Shown piece after piece: positions 6,285 to 12,891 of a stretch of 12,891 nt of DNA. The DNA is from an uncultured Lachnospiraceae bacterium (GTDB lineage: Bacteria; Bacillota; Clostridia; Lachnospirales; Lachnospiraceae). Numbering within the stretch: the stretch's first letter is position 1; every line of letters starts with the position of its first letter. The notes beneath the pieces were generated by a model, which saw nothing but the letters and a program-made list of their open reading frames with translations, did no database searches and was not told where the DNA came from. The position numbers were made by a program, and so were the translations under genes. The DNA lies in contig CADCPP010000123.1 of the NCBI GenBank assembly GCA_902803355.1, positions 1-12,891 of the forward strand. The letters are read 5' to 3'.

Positions 6285-8327
6285 ATGAAACTGCGACCGC
6301 AGCATTTTCCGGCCCTTCTGGCCGCGATATTGATCATGATGGGGACTGCCTTTTGGGGAAGTCTCCGGACTGCTTACGCGGAATCTGCCTCCGGTCCCAC
6401 GGAGACTGCGCTCCCCGCCGAAAACGGCACGGTCTATAATGCGATCCAGCATTTTTTGTATCATGTTGCTGCCCGCGATATCTATTCCTTCTATGACACC
6501 ATTCCCTGCACCGGCGAGCTGAAAGAATGCATCGGCTATATGCTGGATGCCTACCAGTCGCAGGGCGTTGATCTGATCTCCCGCTTCAATCTGCACCCCG
6601 CCAGCTATTATCCCTACGCCAACGTACGGCTGTTCTGTGAGCGTATGGATGACGAATTGTCCCCCGGCGACACCGTCACCATTCCCTGCGGAAACGGTGC
6701 GATCACGTTTCTCTATCAGAAATATGACAATGCGGACGCCGCCTTTGCCGCAGGCGCGATGGATGTGGCCGGCACGATGGCGCTGCTGACCAAGCCTTCC
6801 GAAACCTACGGTCACTGCTGGATCAGTCTGGGAAAATTCGCGCCGGATATGAGTGCGGCAGCGATGCAGGCCTGGCTGGAGAGCTATTATCAGCTGAGTG
6901 AAGGCGCCCTTGGCGGCAAGATCGCGACGAATGATGAAAACATGGTCTGGAAGGCATATCCGAACTATGGGATCTGGCGCGTCCATTCCACCCGCTGGTC
7001 AAGCAACGTGCATGGCGGATGCATCATCGACAATGACCGCGCCGACGAAACGATGCAGGATGCTTCCTGCTACGTCCTGATCCCTACCTCCGATACCGAG
7101 CCGACCGTTGCGCAGGGCGATCTGAAGATCGACCTTGCCTCCTCGCTTCCCGCCGTGACTGGTGGCAACTATAACTATTCCTTAAGCGGCGTTTCTCTTG
7201 GCGTCTATACGGACGCCGCCTGCACGAAGGCCCTGACCGCCGCCGTTACGGATGCAAACGGCTCCGCGACCATCCACCATCTGGCGGCAGGCACGGTCTA
7301 TGTCAAGCCGAAGACCGCCGCCATGGGCTATGAAGCCGCCCAGGTCAAGAGTATTGAGATCCGGGCCGATGAGACCGTCACCCTGACGATCCCGATGACG
7401 CCCAAAACGATCCAGGTGAAGCCGACGATCCGTCCTCAGGAAGGATCGGCTTCTCTTGAAGGCGCCATCTTCTCCCTGCGTTTCTATGCCTGCACGGATC
7501 CTTCCTATATTGCCGATTACACGCTGGCTGCATCCTGGACGCTGACCGCCTCCGCTGAAGGCGTATCCTTTGGTACGGATGCTGCCGTGGAAAAGGCGCC
7601 CGAAGGGACTGACGGCTTCTTCACAAATGCCTCGGGCGAACTGATCTTCCCGCTCGGTTTCCTTGCTCTTGAGCAGACAGGGGCAGCCGAAGGACAGACC
7701 TTAGGCGGCAGCTGGACTGTTTCCGTGAGGACGGGAAGCGGCGTTTCTGCCGCCACTCTTTCCTCCTCACAGGAAGGCTCAAATGCTCCGGTCATTCTGT
7801 TCACCAAAGCCTATACCACGTTGCAGTGCCTGCTCAGCGATACGGTGACCTCCTATCTGGCCGTCTTTTCACCGACCGGGGATATCCCGGAGAGCCTGTC
7901 CACAGACTATACCATTACCGCAGACAAGCGGGTGACCGGTCTCCGCTTCGGGACTACGGCCGCTGAGTTTATCGAGCAGCTGGGGCTCTCTCCTTCCATG
8001 CGCTGCACCGTTGTTAATGCGGACGGCACGGAAAAAGCAGCCGATGCCGAAATGCGGACCGGCGACAGCGTAAAGATCCTTGGCCAAAACGGCGAAGTGT
8101 ATCTTGACGGCACCGTTCTGCTCTACGGCGATGTGAACGGCGACGGCCTGCTGCGAATGAGCGACCTGATCAAGGTGCGCAATCACGTGCTCGGGACCAA
8201 CCCTTTAAGCGGGATCTTTCTGGAAGCGGCTGACTGCAATCATGACGGCTACATCCGCATGTCCGATCTGATCAAGATCCGCAACGAAGTTCTCGGCACC
8301 GGGACCATCGTGCAGACAGCGCCTTAA
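6285..8327 (+). CDS. Secreted SpaA-like domain protein with C-terminal type I dockerin
   Basis: A 680-residue exported protein. Residues 1-32 form a signal peptide (basic MKLR, hydrophobic core, probable cleavage after TAYA). Residues about 35-275 are a region I do not recognise, with YGHCW at 175-179 and HGGC later. Residues about 278-373 resemble a SpaA/Cna-B prealbumin-like domain (GVSLGVYTDAACTKALT, TDANGSA, GTVYVKP, GYEA), and about 378-500 a second one (GSASLEGAIFSLRFYAC, ASGELIFPLG, LEQTGAAEG). Residues 539-614 look like the small beta module often found before dockerins, ending LLYGDVNGDG. Two calcium-loop dockerin repeats follow, 616-637 (DVNGDGLLRMSDLIKVRNHV) and 650-671 (DCNHDGYIRMSDLIKIRNEV). 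There is no sortase signal, so surface attachment would go through a cohesin partner, not seen here. The ATG at 6285 is chosen because the signal peptide starts there, downstream of the promoter, with GGGGA before it. Confidence 0.85.
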   Translation: MKLRPQHFPALLAAILIMMGTAFWGSLRTAYAESASGPTETALPAENGTVYNAIQHFLYHVAARDIYSFYDTIPCTGELKECIGYMLDAYQSQGVDLISRFNLHPASYYPYANVRLFCERMDDELSPGDTVTIPCGNGAITFLYQKYDNADAAFAAGAMDVAGTMALLTKPSETYGHCWISLGKFAPDMSAAAMQAWLESYYQLSEGALGGKIATNDENMVWKAYPNYGIWRVHSTRWSSNVHGGCIIDNDRADETMQDASCYVLIPTSDTEPTVAQGDLKIDLASSLPAVTGGNYNYSLSGVSLGVYTDAACTKALTAAVTDANGSATIHHLAAGTVYVKPKTAAMGYEAAQVKSIEIRADETVTLTIPMTPKTIQVKPTIRPQEGSASLEGAIFSLRFYACTDPSYIADYTLAASWTLTASAEGVSFGTDAAVEKAPEGTDGFFTNASGELIFPLGFLALEQTGAAEGQTLGGSWTVSVRTGSGVSAATLSSSQEGSNAPVILFTKAYTTLQCLLSDTVTSYLAVFSPTGDIPESLSTDYTITADKRVTGLRFGTTAAEFIEQLGLSPSMRCTVVNADGTEKAADAEMRTGDSVKILGQNGEVYLDGTVLLYGDVNGDGLLRMSDLIKVRNHVLGTNPLSGIFLEAADCNHDGYIRMSDLIKIRNEVLGTGTIVQTAP

Positions 8328-8337
8328 AGCACCGAAA

Positions 8338-8484
8338 GCCTTTCCTCCCGCAAAGGAGCTGAAGGTAAAGAGCATCGTCATCCCTTCTCAGCTGATCGGC
8401 TACATGATCGAAAACAGCGGCTCGGACCTGGATGGGGAGGAAGCCTGCAAGATCTACTACGAGGTCCTCACCGGCAAGGCCTGA
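8338..8484 (+). pseudogene. Start-less C-terminal remnant of an unidentified gene
   Basis: In the frame that ends at the TGA of 8482-8484, a protein-like stretch reads FPPAKELKVKSI, then IPSQLIGYMIENSGSDLD, then GEEACKIYYEVLTGKA. Residue composition looks like real protein, unlike the antisense shadows around it, and the stop lies inside an intrinsic terminator, as at the end of a normal gene. There is no good start: the only ATG is at 8404, mid-stretch and without a ribosome binding site. The frame stays open backwards into the dockerin gene but there carries no sensible protein. I do not recognise the family. It appears to be the 3' end of a gene whose front was lost when the present neighbour junction formed. 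A short real gene using a non-standard start behind AAAGGAG (8352-8358) cannot be excluded. Confidence 0.5.
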
Positions 8485-8495
8485 GGGCCTTTTTT
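8476..8495 (+). terminator. Intrinsic terminator
   Basis: The stem AAGGCC/GGCCTT (8476-8481 with 8486-8491) has a four-base loop, TGAG, that contains the stop codon of the coding remnant, and runs into TTTTTT (8490-8495). It now probably ends the dockerin transcript as well. Confidence 0.75.
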
Positions 8496-8549
8496 ATCGC
8501 TTTCACCTGCTGAAACAGGGCGTATTCCGGAGGACAGGAAAGGAAAACC

Positions 8550-10493
8550 ATGACAAGCAGTCTTAATGAATATACCAAAGCGCTCCGCCTTGGGCGGGCG
8601 GAAAAAAAGGAGCGTGCCGACGCCGGCCTTGATCCTTACCCGGCCGTTCTGGAGGAGATCCTTCCGGAGCTTGCCCGCTGCAGCATTCAGGATCTGCCCG
8701 TTCAGGATATCCCTGCAGGAAGGATCATCGGCACGGTGAGTGCCGGCCGCGTGAGCGCCTTTTCCGCAGGCTTTCTGCCGCTGCTGGATGCCGAGACCGA
8801 ATTTGCCCACAAGTGGATCTCCCTCTTTGACGCGCACATGTCTGATACCGGCATCCATGAGCCCGTGCTCTGCTATGAATATCTGGGTGATTTTTACGTT
8901 CAGGAAGGCAACAAGCGGGTCAGTGTGCTGAAGTATTCCGGTTCTCCCCGCATCCCTGCCGTCATCCGGCGCATCCTGCCGCTTCCTTCGGACGAGCCCC
9001 GCATCCGTGCCTATACGGAATTTCTCGAATTCTACCGTCACACGAAGCTTTACGACATTCAGTACCGAAAGCCCGGTGATTACGCCAGACTTCTGGCCTT
9101 TTTGAAAAAGGACCAGGATGAGGACTGGAGCGAAGCGGAGCGCCGCAGCTTTTCCGCGCGCTTTCATTATTTTCTTGATGCCTTTACCGGCCTGGAGGGG
9201 AAAGCGACGGATCTTCTTCCGGAAGAAGCCCTCCTGCTGTGGCTAAAGGTCTACCCTTATGAACAGCTTAGCAGCATGAGCGCAAAGGAGCTTAAGGCTT
9301 CCCTTGCCGGCCTCTGGGGCGATGTGGTCGCGGAAACAGGAAGCGATGCACCGTCCCTCCGGACGGAGCCTGAAACAGCTTCGCGCTCCGTTCTTGAAAA
9401 GATCATTTCCCCGTCCCCGTCTCACCTGAATATCGCCTTTATCTATCGCGGGGATGCCGCCTCCAGCCCCTGGACGCGTGCCCACAGGCTCGGTGCGGAC
9501 AAGATGCAGGAAGCCCTGGGAGATGCCGTAAACGTGCGCCATTATGATCACGCAGACAGCCCGCTTCTTGCGGATGAAAAGCTTGAGGAAGCGGTGGCAG
9601 ACGGTGCGGAGCTCATTTTTACCACGACGCCCATCTTCCTTCGTTCCTGTCTGAAGGCAGCCGTCAAATATCCGAAGCTGCATTTCCTGAACTGCTCCGT
9701 GGATACACCGCTCTCCAGCGTCCGCAGCTATTACTGCCGGACCTATGAGGGCAAATTCATCACGGGGCTCATTGCCGGCGCCATGGCGGAAGATGACCTC
9801 ATCGGCTATGTGGGCTCTTATCCGATCCTGGGCGTACCGGCTTCGATCTGCGCCTTTGCCATCGGCGCGCGCATGACCAACCCCCGTGCAAAGATCCTGC
9901 TCGACTGGTCCTGCCTGCCCGGAAACGCAGCGGAAAGGCTGATCGCGCGCGGCGTGAAGATCCTTTCGAACCGCGACATCCCCGTAAAGGAGCCCGGTTC
10001 TTTTTCCGGCGGCGAATACGGGGTCTATCTTTTAAACGGCGGCGCGCTGTCTCCGCTTGCCTCCCCGGTCTGGGTCTGGGACCGTCTGTACGAGCACATT
10101 GTCCGTTCCATCCTTTCCGGCAGCTGGAACCAGAAGAAGGGCGAGGCCGTCAACTACTGGTGGGGCATGAGCAGCGGCGCGATCGACGTGGAACTGACCG
10201 GTCTTGTTCCGGAAGGCACGGCGCAGCTGGCCATGCACATGATGAAAGTTCTCCGCGAGGGGAGCTTCGATCCTTTCCGCACCCTGATCTACGCGCAGGA
10301 TGGCAGCCTGAAAAATGACGGCAGCCAGGGCTTTTCGCCGCTTGAGCTTCTCCGCATGGACTGGCTGCCCGCAAGTGTGGTGGGCCGCATTCCTGCCTTT
10401 AACGAGCTCCTGCCCGTTTCCCGCTCCCTTGTGCGCGAGCTTGGCATCTACCGGGACAGCATTCCTCCCGAGGCATCCCTTTATAACGAATAA
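8550..10493 (+). CDS. Cytoplasmic BMP-type ligand-binding protein with ParB-like N-terminal region
   Basis: A 647-residue protein in two parts. Residues about 292-580 resemble the BMP/Med periplasmic-binding fold used for nucleosides (HLNIAFIYRG at 292-301, DGAELIFTTTP at 351-361, FLNCSVDT at 379-386, TYEGKFITGLIAGAMAE at 398-414, IGYVGSYPILGVP at 418-430). Before it, residues about 57-140 contain YEYLGDFYVQEGNKRVSVLK (109-128), recalling the ParB/sulfiredoxin-type nucleotide-binding loop. Residues 145-285 are mainly helical-looking, charged linker. There is no signal peptide, lipobox or membrane segment, so it should be cytoplasmic and cannot work as an ordinary ABC-importer binding protein. 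A sensor or enzyme role is more plausible (inference). AGGAAAGGA ends five bases before the ATG. It follows a terminator, so it has its own promoter; I see only a weak candidate (TTTCAC at 8501, TATTCC at 8523). No permease or ATPase genes are nearby. Confidence 0.75.
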   Translation: MTSSLNEYTKALRLGRAEKKERADAGLDPYPAVLEEILPELARCSIQDLPVQDIPAGRIIGTVSAGRVSAFSAGFLPLLDAETEFAHKWISLFDAHMSDTGIHEPVLCYEYLGDFYVQEGNKRVSVLKYSGSPRIPAVIRRILPLPSDEPRIRAYTEFLEFYRHTKLYDIQYRKPGDYARLLAFLKKDQDEDWSEAERRSFSARFHYFLDAFTGLEGKATDLLPEEALLLWLKVYPYEQLSSMSAKELKASLAGLWGDVVAETGSDAPSLRTEPETASRSVLEKIISPSPSHLNIAFIYRGDAASSPWTRAHRLGADKMQEALGDAVNVRHYDHADSPLLADEKLEEAVADGAELIFTTTPIFLRSCLKAAVKYPKLHFLNCSVDTPLSSVRSYYCRTYEGKFITGLIAGAMAEDDLIGYVGSYPILGVPASICAFAIGARMTNPRAKILLDWSCLPGNAAERLIARGVKILSNRDIPVKEPGSFSGGEYGVYLLNGGALSPLASPVWVWDRLYEHIVRSILSGSWNQKKGEAVNYWWGMSSGAIDVELTGLVPEGTAQLAMHMMKVLREGSFDPFRTLIYAQDGSLKNDGSQGFSPLELLRMDWLPASVVGRIPAFNELLPVSRSLVRELGIYRDSIPPEASLYNE

Positions 10494-10509
10494 CAGCCTG
10501 ACAGAGAAA

Positions 10510-10537
10510 CCCCGCCGCCGGGATGCCGGTGACGGGG
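10510..10537 (+). other. GC-rich hairpin without T-tract
   Basis: CCCCGCCGCCGG (10510-10521) pairs with CCGGTGACGGGG (10526-10537) around the loop GATG, with one mismatch and one G-T pair. It lies 17 bp after the BMP-protein stop and 35 bp before the fructokinase ATG. No T-run follows, so it is more likely an mRNA-stabilising or processing stem than a terminator. Confidence 0.55.
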
Positions 10538-10572
10538 CTGAATGCAAAAAGATATGATTGGGAGACCGACTC

Positions 10573-11019
10573 ATGAAAAGAAGCTTTGACGTGACCGCGC
10601 TCGGCGAGCTGCTCATCGATTTTACGGGCAGCGGCTTAATCGAGCAGGGCAATCCGTTATTTGAAGCCAATCCCGGCGGCGCCCCCTGCAACGTTCTGGC
10701 CATGCTGACCAGACTCGGCAGACGCTGCGCCTTTATCGGCAAGGTCGGCAATGATGCCTTCGGCAGGAGCCTGAGGGAGACGATCGCCCGCGAGGGCATC
10801 TGCACGGATGGCCTGCTGACGGATCCGTCCGTTCCTACGACACTTGCCATCGTCCACACGGCAGCGAACGGTGAGCGGGATTTTTCCTTCTACCGCGATT
10901 CGGGTGCGGACGTGATGCTGCGCTTTGCCAATGCGGCTGCCTATCTGGTCACGACCAGGCGGGGCGCCCTGCGTTCCATGCCTTCTCCTGCCGAGATCGA
11001 AGCCGTACTTGCCCGCTGA
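10573..11019 (+). pseudogene. PfkB-family fructokinase with large in-frame internal deletion
   Basis: The 148-residue product reads as the front and back of a sugar kinase of roughly 320 residues joined together. The N-terminal part is normal fructokinase: FDVTALGELLIDFT (5-18), EANPGGAPCNVLAMLTRLG (31-49), FIGKVGNDAFG (54-64), then FSFYRDSGADVML (104-116). The next residues, RFANAAAYLVTTRRGA (117-132) and SMPSPAEIEAVL, belong to the extreme C-terminus. The middle, with most of the sugar-side fold, the ATP-site residues and the DTTGAGD motif bearing the catalytic Asp, is absent. No frameshift or stop is seen, so a short protein can be made, but kinase activity is not expected. The ATG at 10573 has GGGAG at 10560-10564; a TTG at 10558 is a worse choice. 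It follows the BMP-type gene by 79 bp and may share its transcript. Confidence 0.82.
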
Positions 11020-11022
11020 TCG

Positions 11023-11044
11023 TTCAGGTCTCTCACGACCTGAA
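11023..11044 (+). terminator. Weak hairpin between convergent genes
   Basis: An 8-bp perfect stem, TTCAGGTC/GACCTGAA, with a six-base loop just after the fructokinase remnant, overlapping the stop codon (11033-11035) of the opposing reductase gene. Only three T's follow on the + strand, so termination would be weak. Confidence 0.35.
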
Positions 11045-11917
11045 TTTCACCTGCATCTCTTCTTCCTTGACACGGATCAGACCGCCCTTATTCAGGCCGC
11101 CGAAGCCTTCTTCCATCGCCTTGCGGAAGACTTCGGCGGCTGCGTTCGTCATGGGGAGCACCACCTCTTCCGCCTCTTCCGTTTCCTCTGCGTGCGCCAG
11201 GTCCTTAAAGGCTTTTTCGATCGGATAGCCGTCCGTAAAGCTGTCCTTTAAGATGCGCGGGATGAAGAATTCCGACGCATAGCTGCGGCCGGTTCCGCTG
11301 TTGATGACCTGTCCGATCTTTTCCGGATCAAGACCGAGCCGCACCGCAAGCGGCAAAAGCTCTGCGATCCCCGCCACGTTGATGTCGTAGGCCACGTTAT
11401 TGATCATCTTGGAAGCCTGTCCGCAGCCGGATCCGCCCATATAAAGGACGGTCGTTCCGATCATCTCCAGATACGGTCTGGCAAAGACAAAGGCCTCTTC
11501 CTCTCCTCCCACCATGACCGTAAGGGTCCCTGCATCCGCGCGGGCTTTCATGCCCGAAACAGGCGCATCCAAAAAGGCGCCGACCCGCTCTTCCCAGGCC
11601 GAGGCCAGCATCTTCGCACTGTCCGGAGAGATGGTGCTGGTATCGATCAGAACCGTTCCCTCTTCCTGCAGAACATGGATCAGACCGCCGTCCCCGAGGA
11701 CCACCTTTTCCACCACGGGATCATCCGGAAGGCAGAGAAAAACGATCTCACAGCCCCTGAAGCCCTCATAGCTTTTCACAACGGTAAAGCCTTCCTCCGC
11801 AAGCAGTTTCTGCTTTTCTTCCGAAGCCGTATAGACCCGCAGTGATCCGTTCTTGTTGAGCAGATTGCGGGCCATCCCCATCCCCATCGTACCAAGACCG
11901 ATAAAACCGATATTCAT
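11033..11917 (-). CDS. 3-hydroxyisobutyrate dehydrogenase-family NAD(P)-dependent reductase
   Basis: A 294-residue beta-hydroxyacid dehydrogenase, standard length. The N-terminal Rossmann motif is IGFIGLGTMGMGMARNL (3-19); the substrate-binding signature DAPVSG lies at 117-122, GTLTVMVGG at 130-138, and the catalytic lysine is K170 in GCGQASKMINN (164-174), with the conserved KDL at 238-240. Relatives oxidise 3-hydroxyisobutyrate or reduce tartronate semialdehyde or succinic semialdehyde; the sequence here does not decide which. The usual second glycine after DAPVSG is Met. The start at 11917 is preferred over one five codons upstream because AGGAGG (11923-11928 on the complement) is five bases before it. 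It stands alone, convergent with the fructokinase remnant and divergent from tldD. Confidence 0.9.
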   Translation of the reverse strand: MNIGFIGLGTMGMGMARNLLNKNGSLRVYTASEEKQKLLAEEGFTVVKSYEGFRGCEIVFLCLPDDPVVEKVVLGDGGLIHVLQEEGTVLIDTSTISPDSAKMLASAWEERVGAFLDAPVSGMKARADAGTLTVMVGGEEEAFVFARPYLEMIGTTVLYMGGSGCGQASKMINNVAYDINVAGIAELLPLAVRLGLDPEKIGQVINSGTGRSYASEFFIPRILKDSFTDGYPIEKAFKDLAHAEETEEAEEVVLPMTNAAAEVFRKAMEEGFGGLNKGGLIRVKEEEMQVKFRS

Positions 11918-11944
11918 GTCGTCCTCCTGCATTGCGTTTTTTCA

Positions 11945-11959
11945 GGAAACGTGATTTCC
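11945..11959. promoter_or_regulatory. Short palindrome in the reductase leader, possible operator
   Basis: GGAAA and TTTCC arms separated by five bases lie between the predicted -10 box and the start codon of the reductase gene, close to where transcription would begin. The position suits a repressor site, but five-base arms could be chance. Confidence 0.25.
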
Positions 11960-11965
11960 GATAAC

Positions 11966-11995
11966 ATTATATAAGCAGGTCCGACCTCCGCACAA
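11966..11995 (-). promoter_or_regulatory. Probable promoter of the reductase gene
   Basis: On the minus strand a perfect TATAAT (11971-11966) is preceded, after 18 bases, by TTGTGC (11995-11990). The -10 box is strong and the -35 box matches only in its TTG. Confidence 0.55.
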
Positions 11996-12015
11996 GAGTT
12001 TTTCTGTCCTCTTTC

Positions 12016-12044
12016 TTTACAAAGTCTCCGTCATTTTGTACAAT
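12016..12044 (+). promoter_or_regulatory. Promoter of the tldD-like gene
   Basis: TTTACA (12016-12021), a 17-base spacer and TACAAT (12039-12044): five of six matches at both boxes with ideal spacing, giving a leader of about 25 bases that includes AAAGGA. Confidence 0.72.
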
Positions 12045-12076
12045 AATTATATCTGAGCAAAGAAAGGAAAAATGCC

Positions 12077-12891
12077 ATGCAAGTTGATTCCAGTGCTTAT
12101 CTGACTTCAATGAAGCCGTTGTACCGGGCGCTCCTGGACTCGTTGCTTGAGGACTACAGCTATGCTTCCGTTCTGGCAGCGGATGTCGATGCGAAGGATT
12201 ACAGCGTTGCCCGCAGCGGCATCAGCATTTCCGAAAATGTGCGTTTCGGCAAGCGGGGCTTTGTCGTACGCGTGTACACGGGAGAAGGCTATGCCGAATA
12301 CAGCGGGAATGAGCTTTCCCGGGAAAAGTTTCCTGAGATAAAGAATAATCTATCTCATAATATCCAGAAATCTTCTGATATTTTCACTCGCTACCAGACC
12401 GCTGTTTCGAAGGATGAAGCGCTTTGCTTTGTCCGGGCAACAGAGTTTGCAACCGATCCGCACGCCCTCGGGGATGAAGCCATTATCGAAAAGCTCTCCG
12501 CGGTCCGCCGGGAAGGGCTTGCCAAAAAGCCGGATCTGATCGACTGCAGCGTACGCTTTTCCTATCAGTGCTATCACAAGCTGTTCCTCTCCCCGCACCG
12601 CGATCTGGAGCAGAACTGCCTCTGGACCTCCGCCGGCCTCTCTGTTACGGCGCGCCGCGGCGAAGAGGTGAAAAACGCCTACAAGAGCCTCTCCCTGCTG
12701 GGCGGCGCCGAGCTTTTGGAGGAGCTTCCCGGAAAGCTGGACAGTGCCCTTGCGACGCTTGAAGATGTCTTACGAAGCGAGCCGCTTGTCCCCGGCACGT
12801 ATGAATGCGTCTGCACGCCCGAAGTGACCGGCATGATCGTGCACGAGGCATTCGGTCACGGCGTAGAGATGGATATGTTCGTCAAGGACAG
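12077..12891 (+). CDS. tldD: TldD/PmbA-family metalloprotease, TldD-like (partial, N-terminal 271 residues)
   Basis: The gene runs off the right edge. The visible part begins MQVDSSAYLTSMKPLY and reaches the zinc site HEAFGH (HExxxH, residues 256-261) in IVHEAFGHGVEMDMF, the feature separating the catalytic TldD partner from the inactive PmbA/TldE partner. TldD and TldE form a cytoplasmic heterodimer that degrades unfolded peptides and, in some bacteria, processes peptide natural-product precursors. The residues after the zinc site (VEMDMF) differ from the usual LEGD. AAAGGA (12063-12068) is eight bases before the chosen ATG. Another ATG five bases earlier (12072) opens only a 10-codon frame and is too close to the ribosome binding site. 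A tldE/pmbA gene would be expected just downstream. Confidence 0.88.
   Translation, partial: MQVDSSAYLTSMKPLYRALLDSLLEDYSYASVLAADVDAKDYSVARSGISISENVRFGKRGFVVRVYTGEGYAEYSGNELSREKFPEIKNNLSHNIQKSSDIFTRYQTAVSKDEALCFVRATEFATDPHALGDEAIIEKLSAVRREGLAKKPDLIDCSVRFSYQCYHKLFLSPHRDLEQNCLWTSAGLSVTARRGEEVKNAYKSLSLLGGAELLEELPGKLDSALATLEDVLRSEPLVPGTYECVCTPEVTGMIVHEAFGHGVEMDMFVKD

Noticed and set aside
8130..8297. Dockerin repeats as a DNA-level tandem duplication
   Set aside because: The two units match at protein level but their codons differ widely, so this is the ancient duplication common to all type I dockerins.
8328..8549. Riboswitch or small RNA in the gap before the BMP-type gene
   Set aside because: Beyond the coding remnant and terminator, only a short AT/GC-mixed leader remains; no conserved riboswitch core was seen.
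10032..10859. Minus-strand open frame across the BMP-type gene end and the fructokinase start
   Set aside because: It spans two real genes and the hairpin between them in antisense and has no ribosome binding site or recognisable domain.
1..12891. CRISPR arrays, tRNA or rRNA genes, insertion sequences, prophage or defence genes
   Set aside because: No regularly spaced repeats, tRNA-like cloverleafs with CCA ends, transposase or integrase motifs, or terminal inverted repeats were found on either strand.

Overview
The window (12.9 kb, visibly GC-rich, strong AGGAGG-type ribosome binding sites, short intergenic gaps) looks like a chromosome segment of a strictly anaerobic Clostridia-type Firmicute, probably host-associated. 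The basis is an oxygen-sensitive indolepyruvate:ferredoxin oxidoreductase, a type I dockerin protein with SpaA-like domains, paired short ChrA proteins and the general gene style. The exact lineage cannot be read from the sequence.

Layout. 1-3361 (+): the end of iorA, then iorB, a family I CoA-transferase and a class I aminotransferase, closely packed and closed by a strong terminator. Together they look like a complete oxidative route for aromatic amino acids: amino acid to arylpyruvate (aminotransferase), to arylacetyl-CoA plus reduced ferredoxin (IorAB), to arylacetate with CoA passed to acetate (CoA-transferase). 3433-4568 (-): two overlapping half-size chromate-transporter (CHR) genes, convergent with the operon and sharing its terminator. 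4731-6176 (+): a MATE efflux pump, divergent from the chr pair. 6285-8327 (+): a secreted protein with two SpaA-like domains and a C-terminal type I dockerin, under a good sigma-A-like promoter.

8338-11019 (+) looks eroded. It holds a start-less C-terminal coding remnant ending in a terminator, a large leaderless protein with a BMP-type ligand-binding domain behind a ParB-like N-terminal region, and a fructokinase gene that has lost its centre in frame, including the catalytic motif. 11033-11917 (-) is a 3-hydroxyisobutyrate dehydrogenase-family reductase. 12077-12891 (+) is the N-terminal part of a TldD-type metalloprotease that runs off the window. The last two are divergent from a 159-bp gap with recognisable promoters in both directions.

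I see no tRNA, rRNA, CRISPR array, insertion sequence or phage gene. The points most worth a second look are the four-gene aromatic amino acid module, the cytoplasmic ParB-like/BMP fusion, the internally deleted fructokinase, the orphan coding remnant at 8338-8484 and the dockerin/SpaA protein with apparently lost isopeptide residues.
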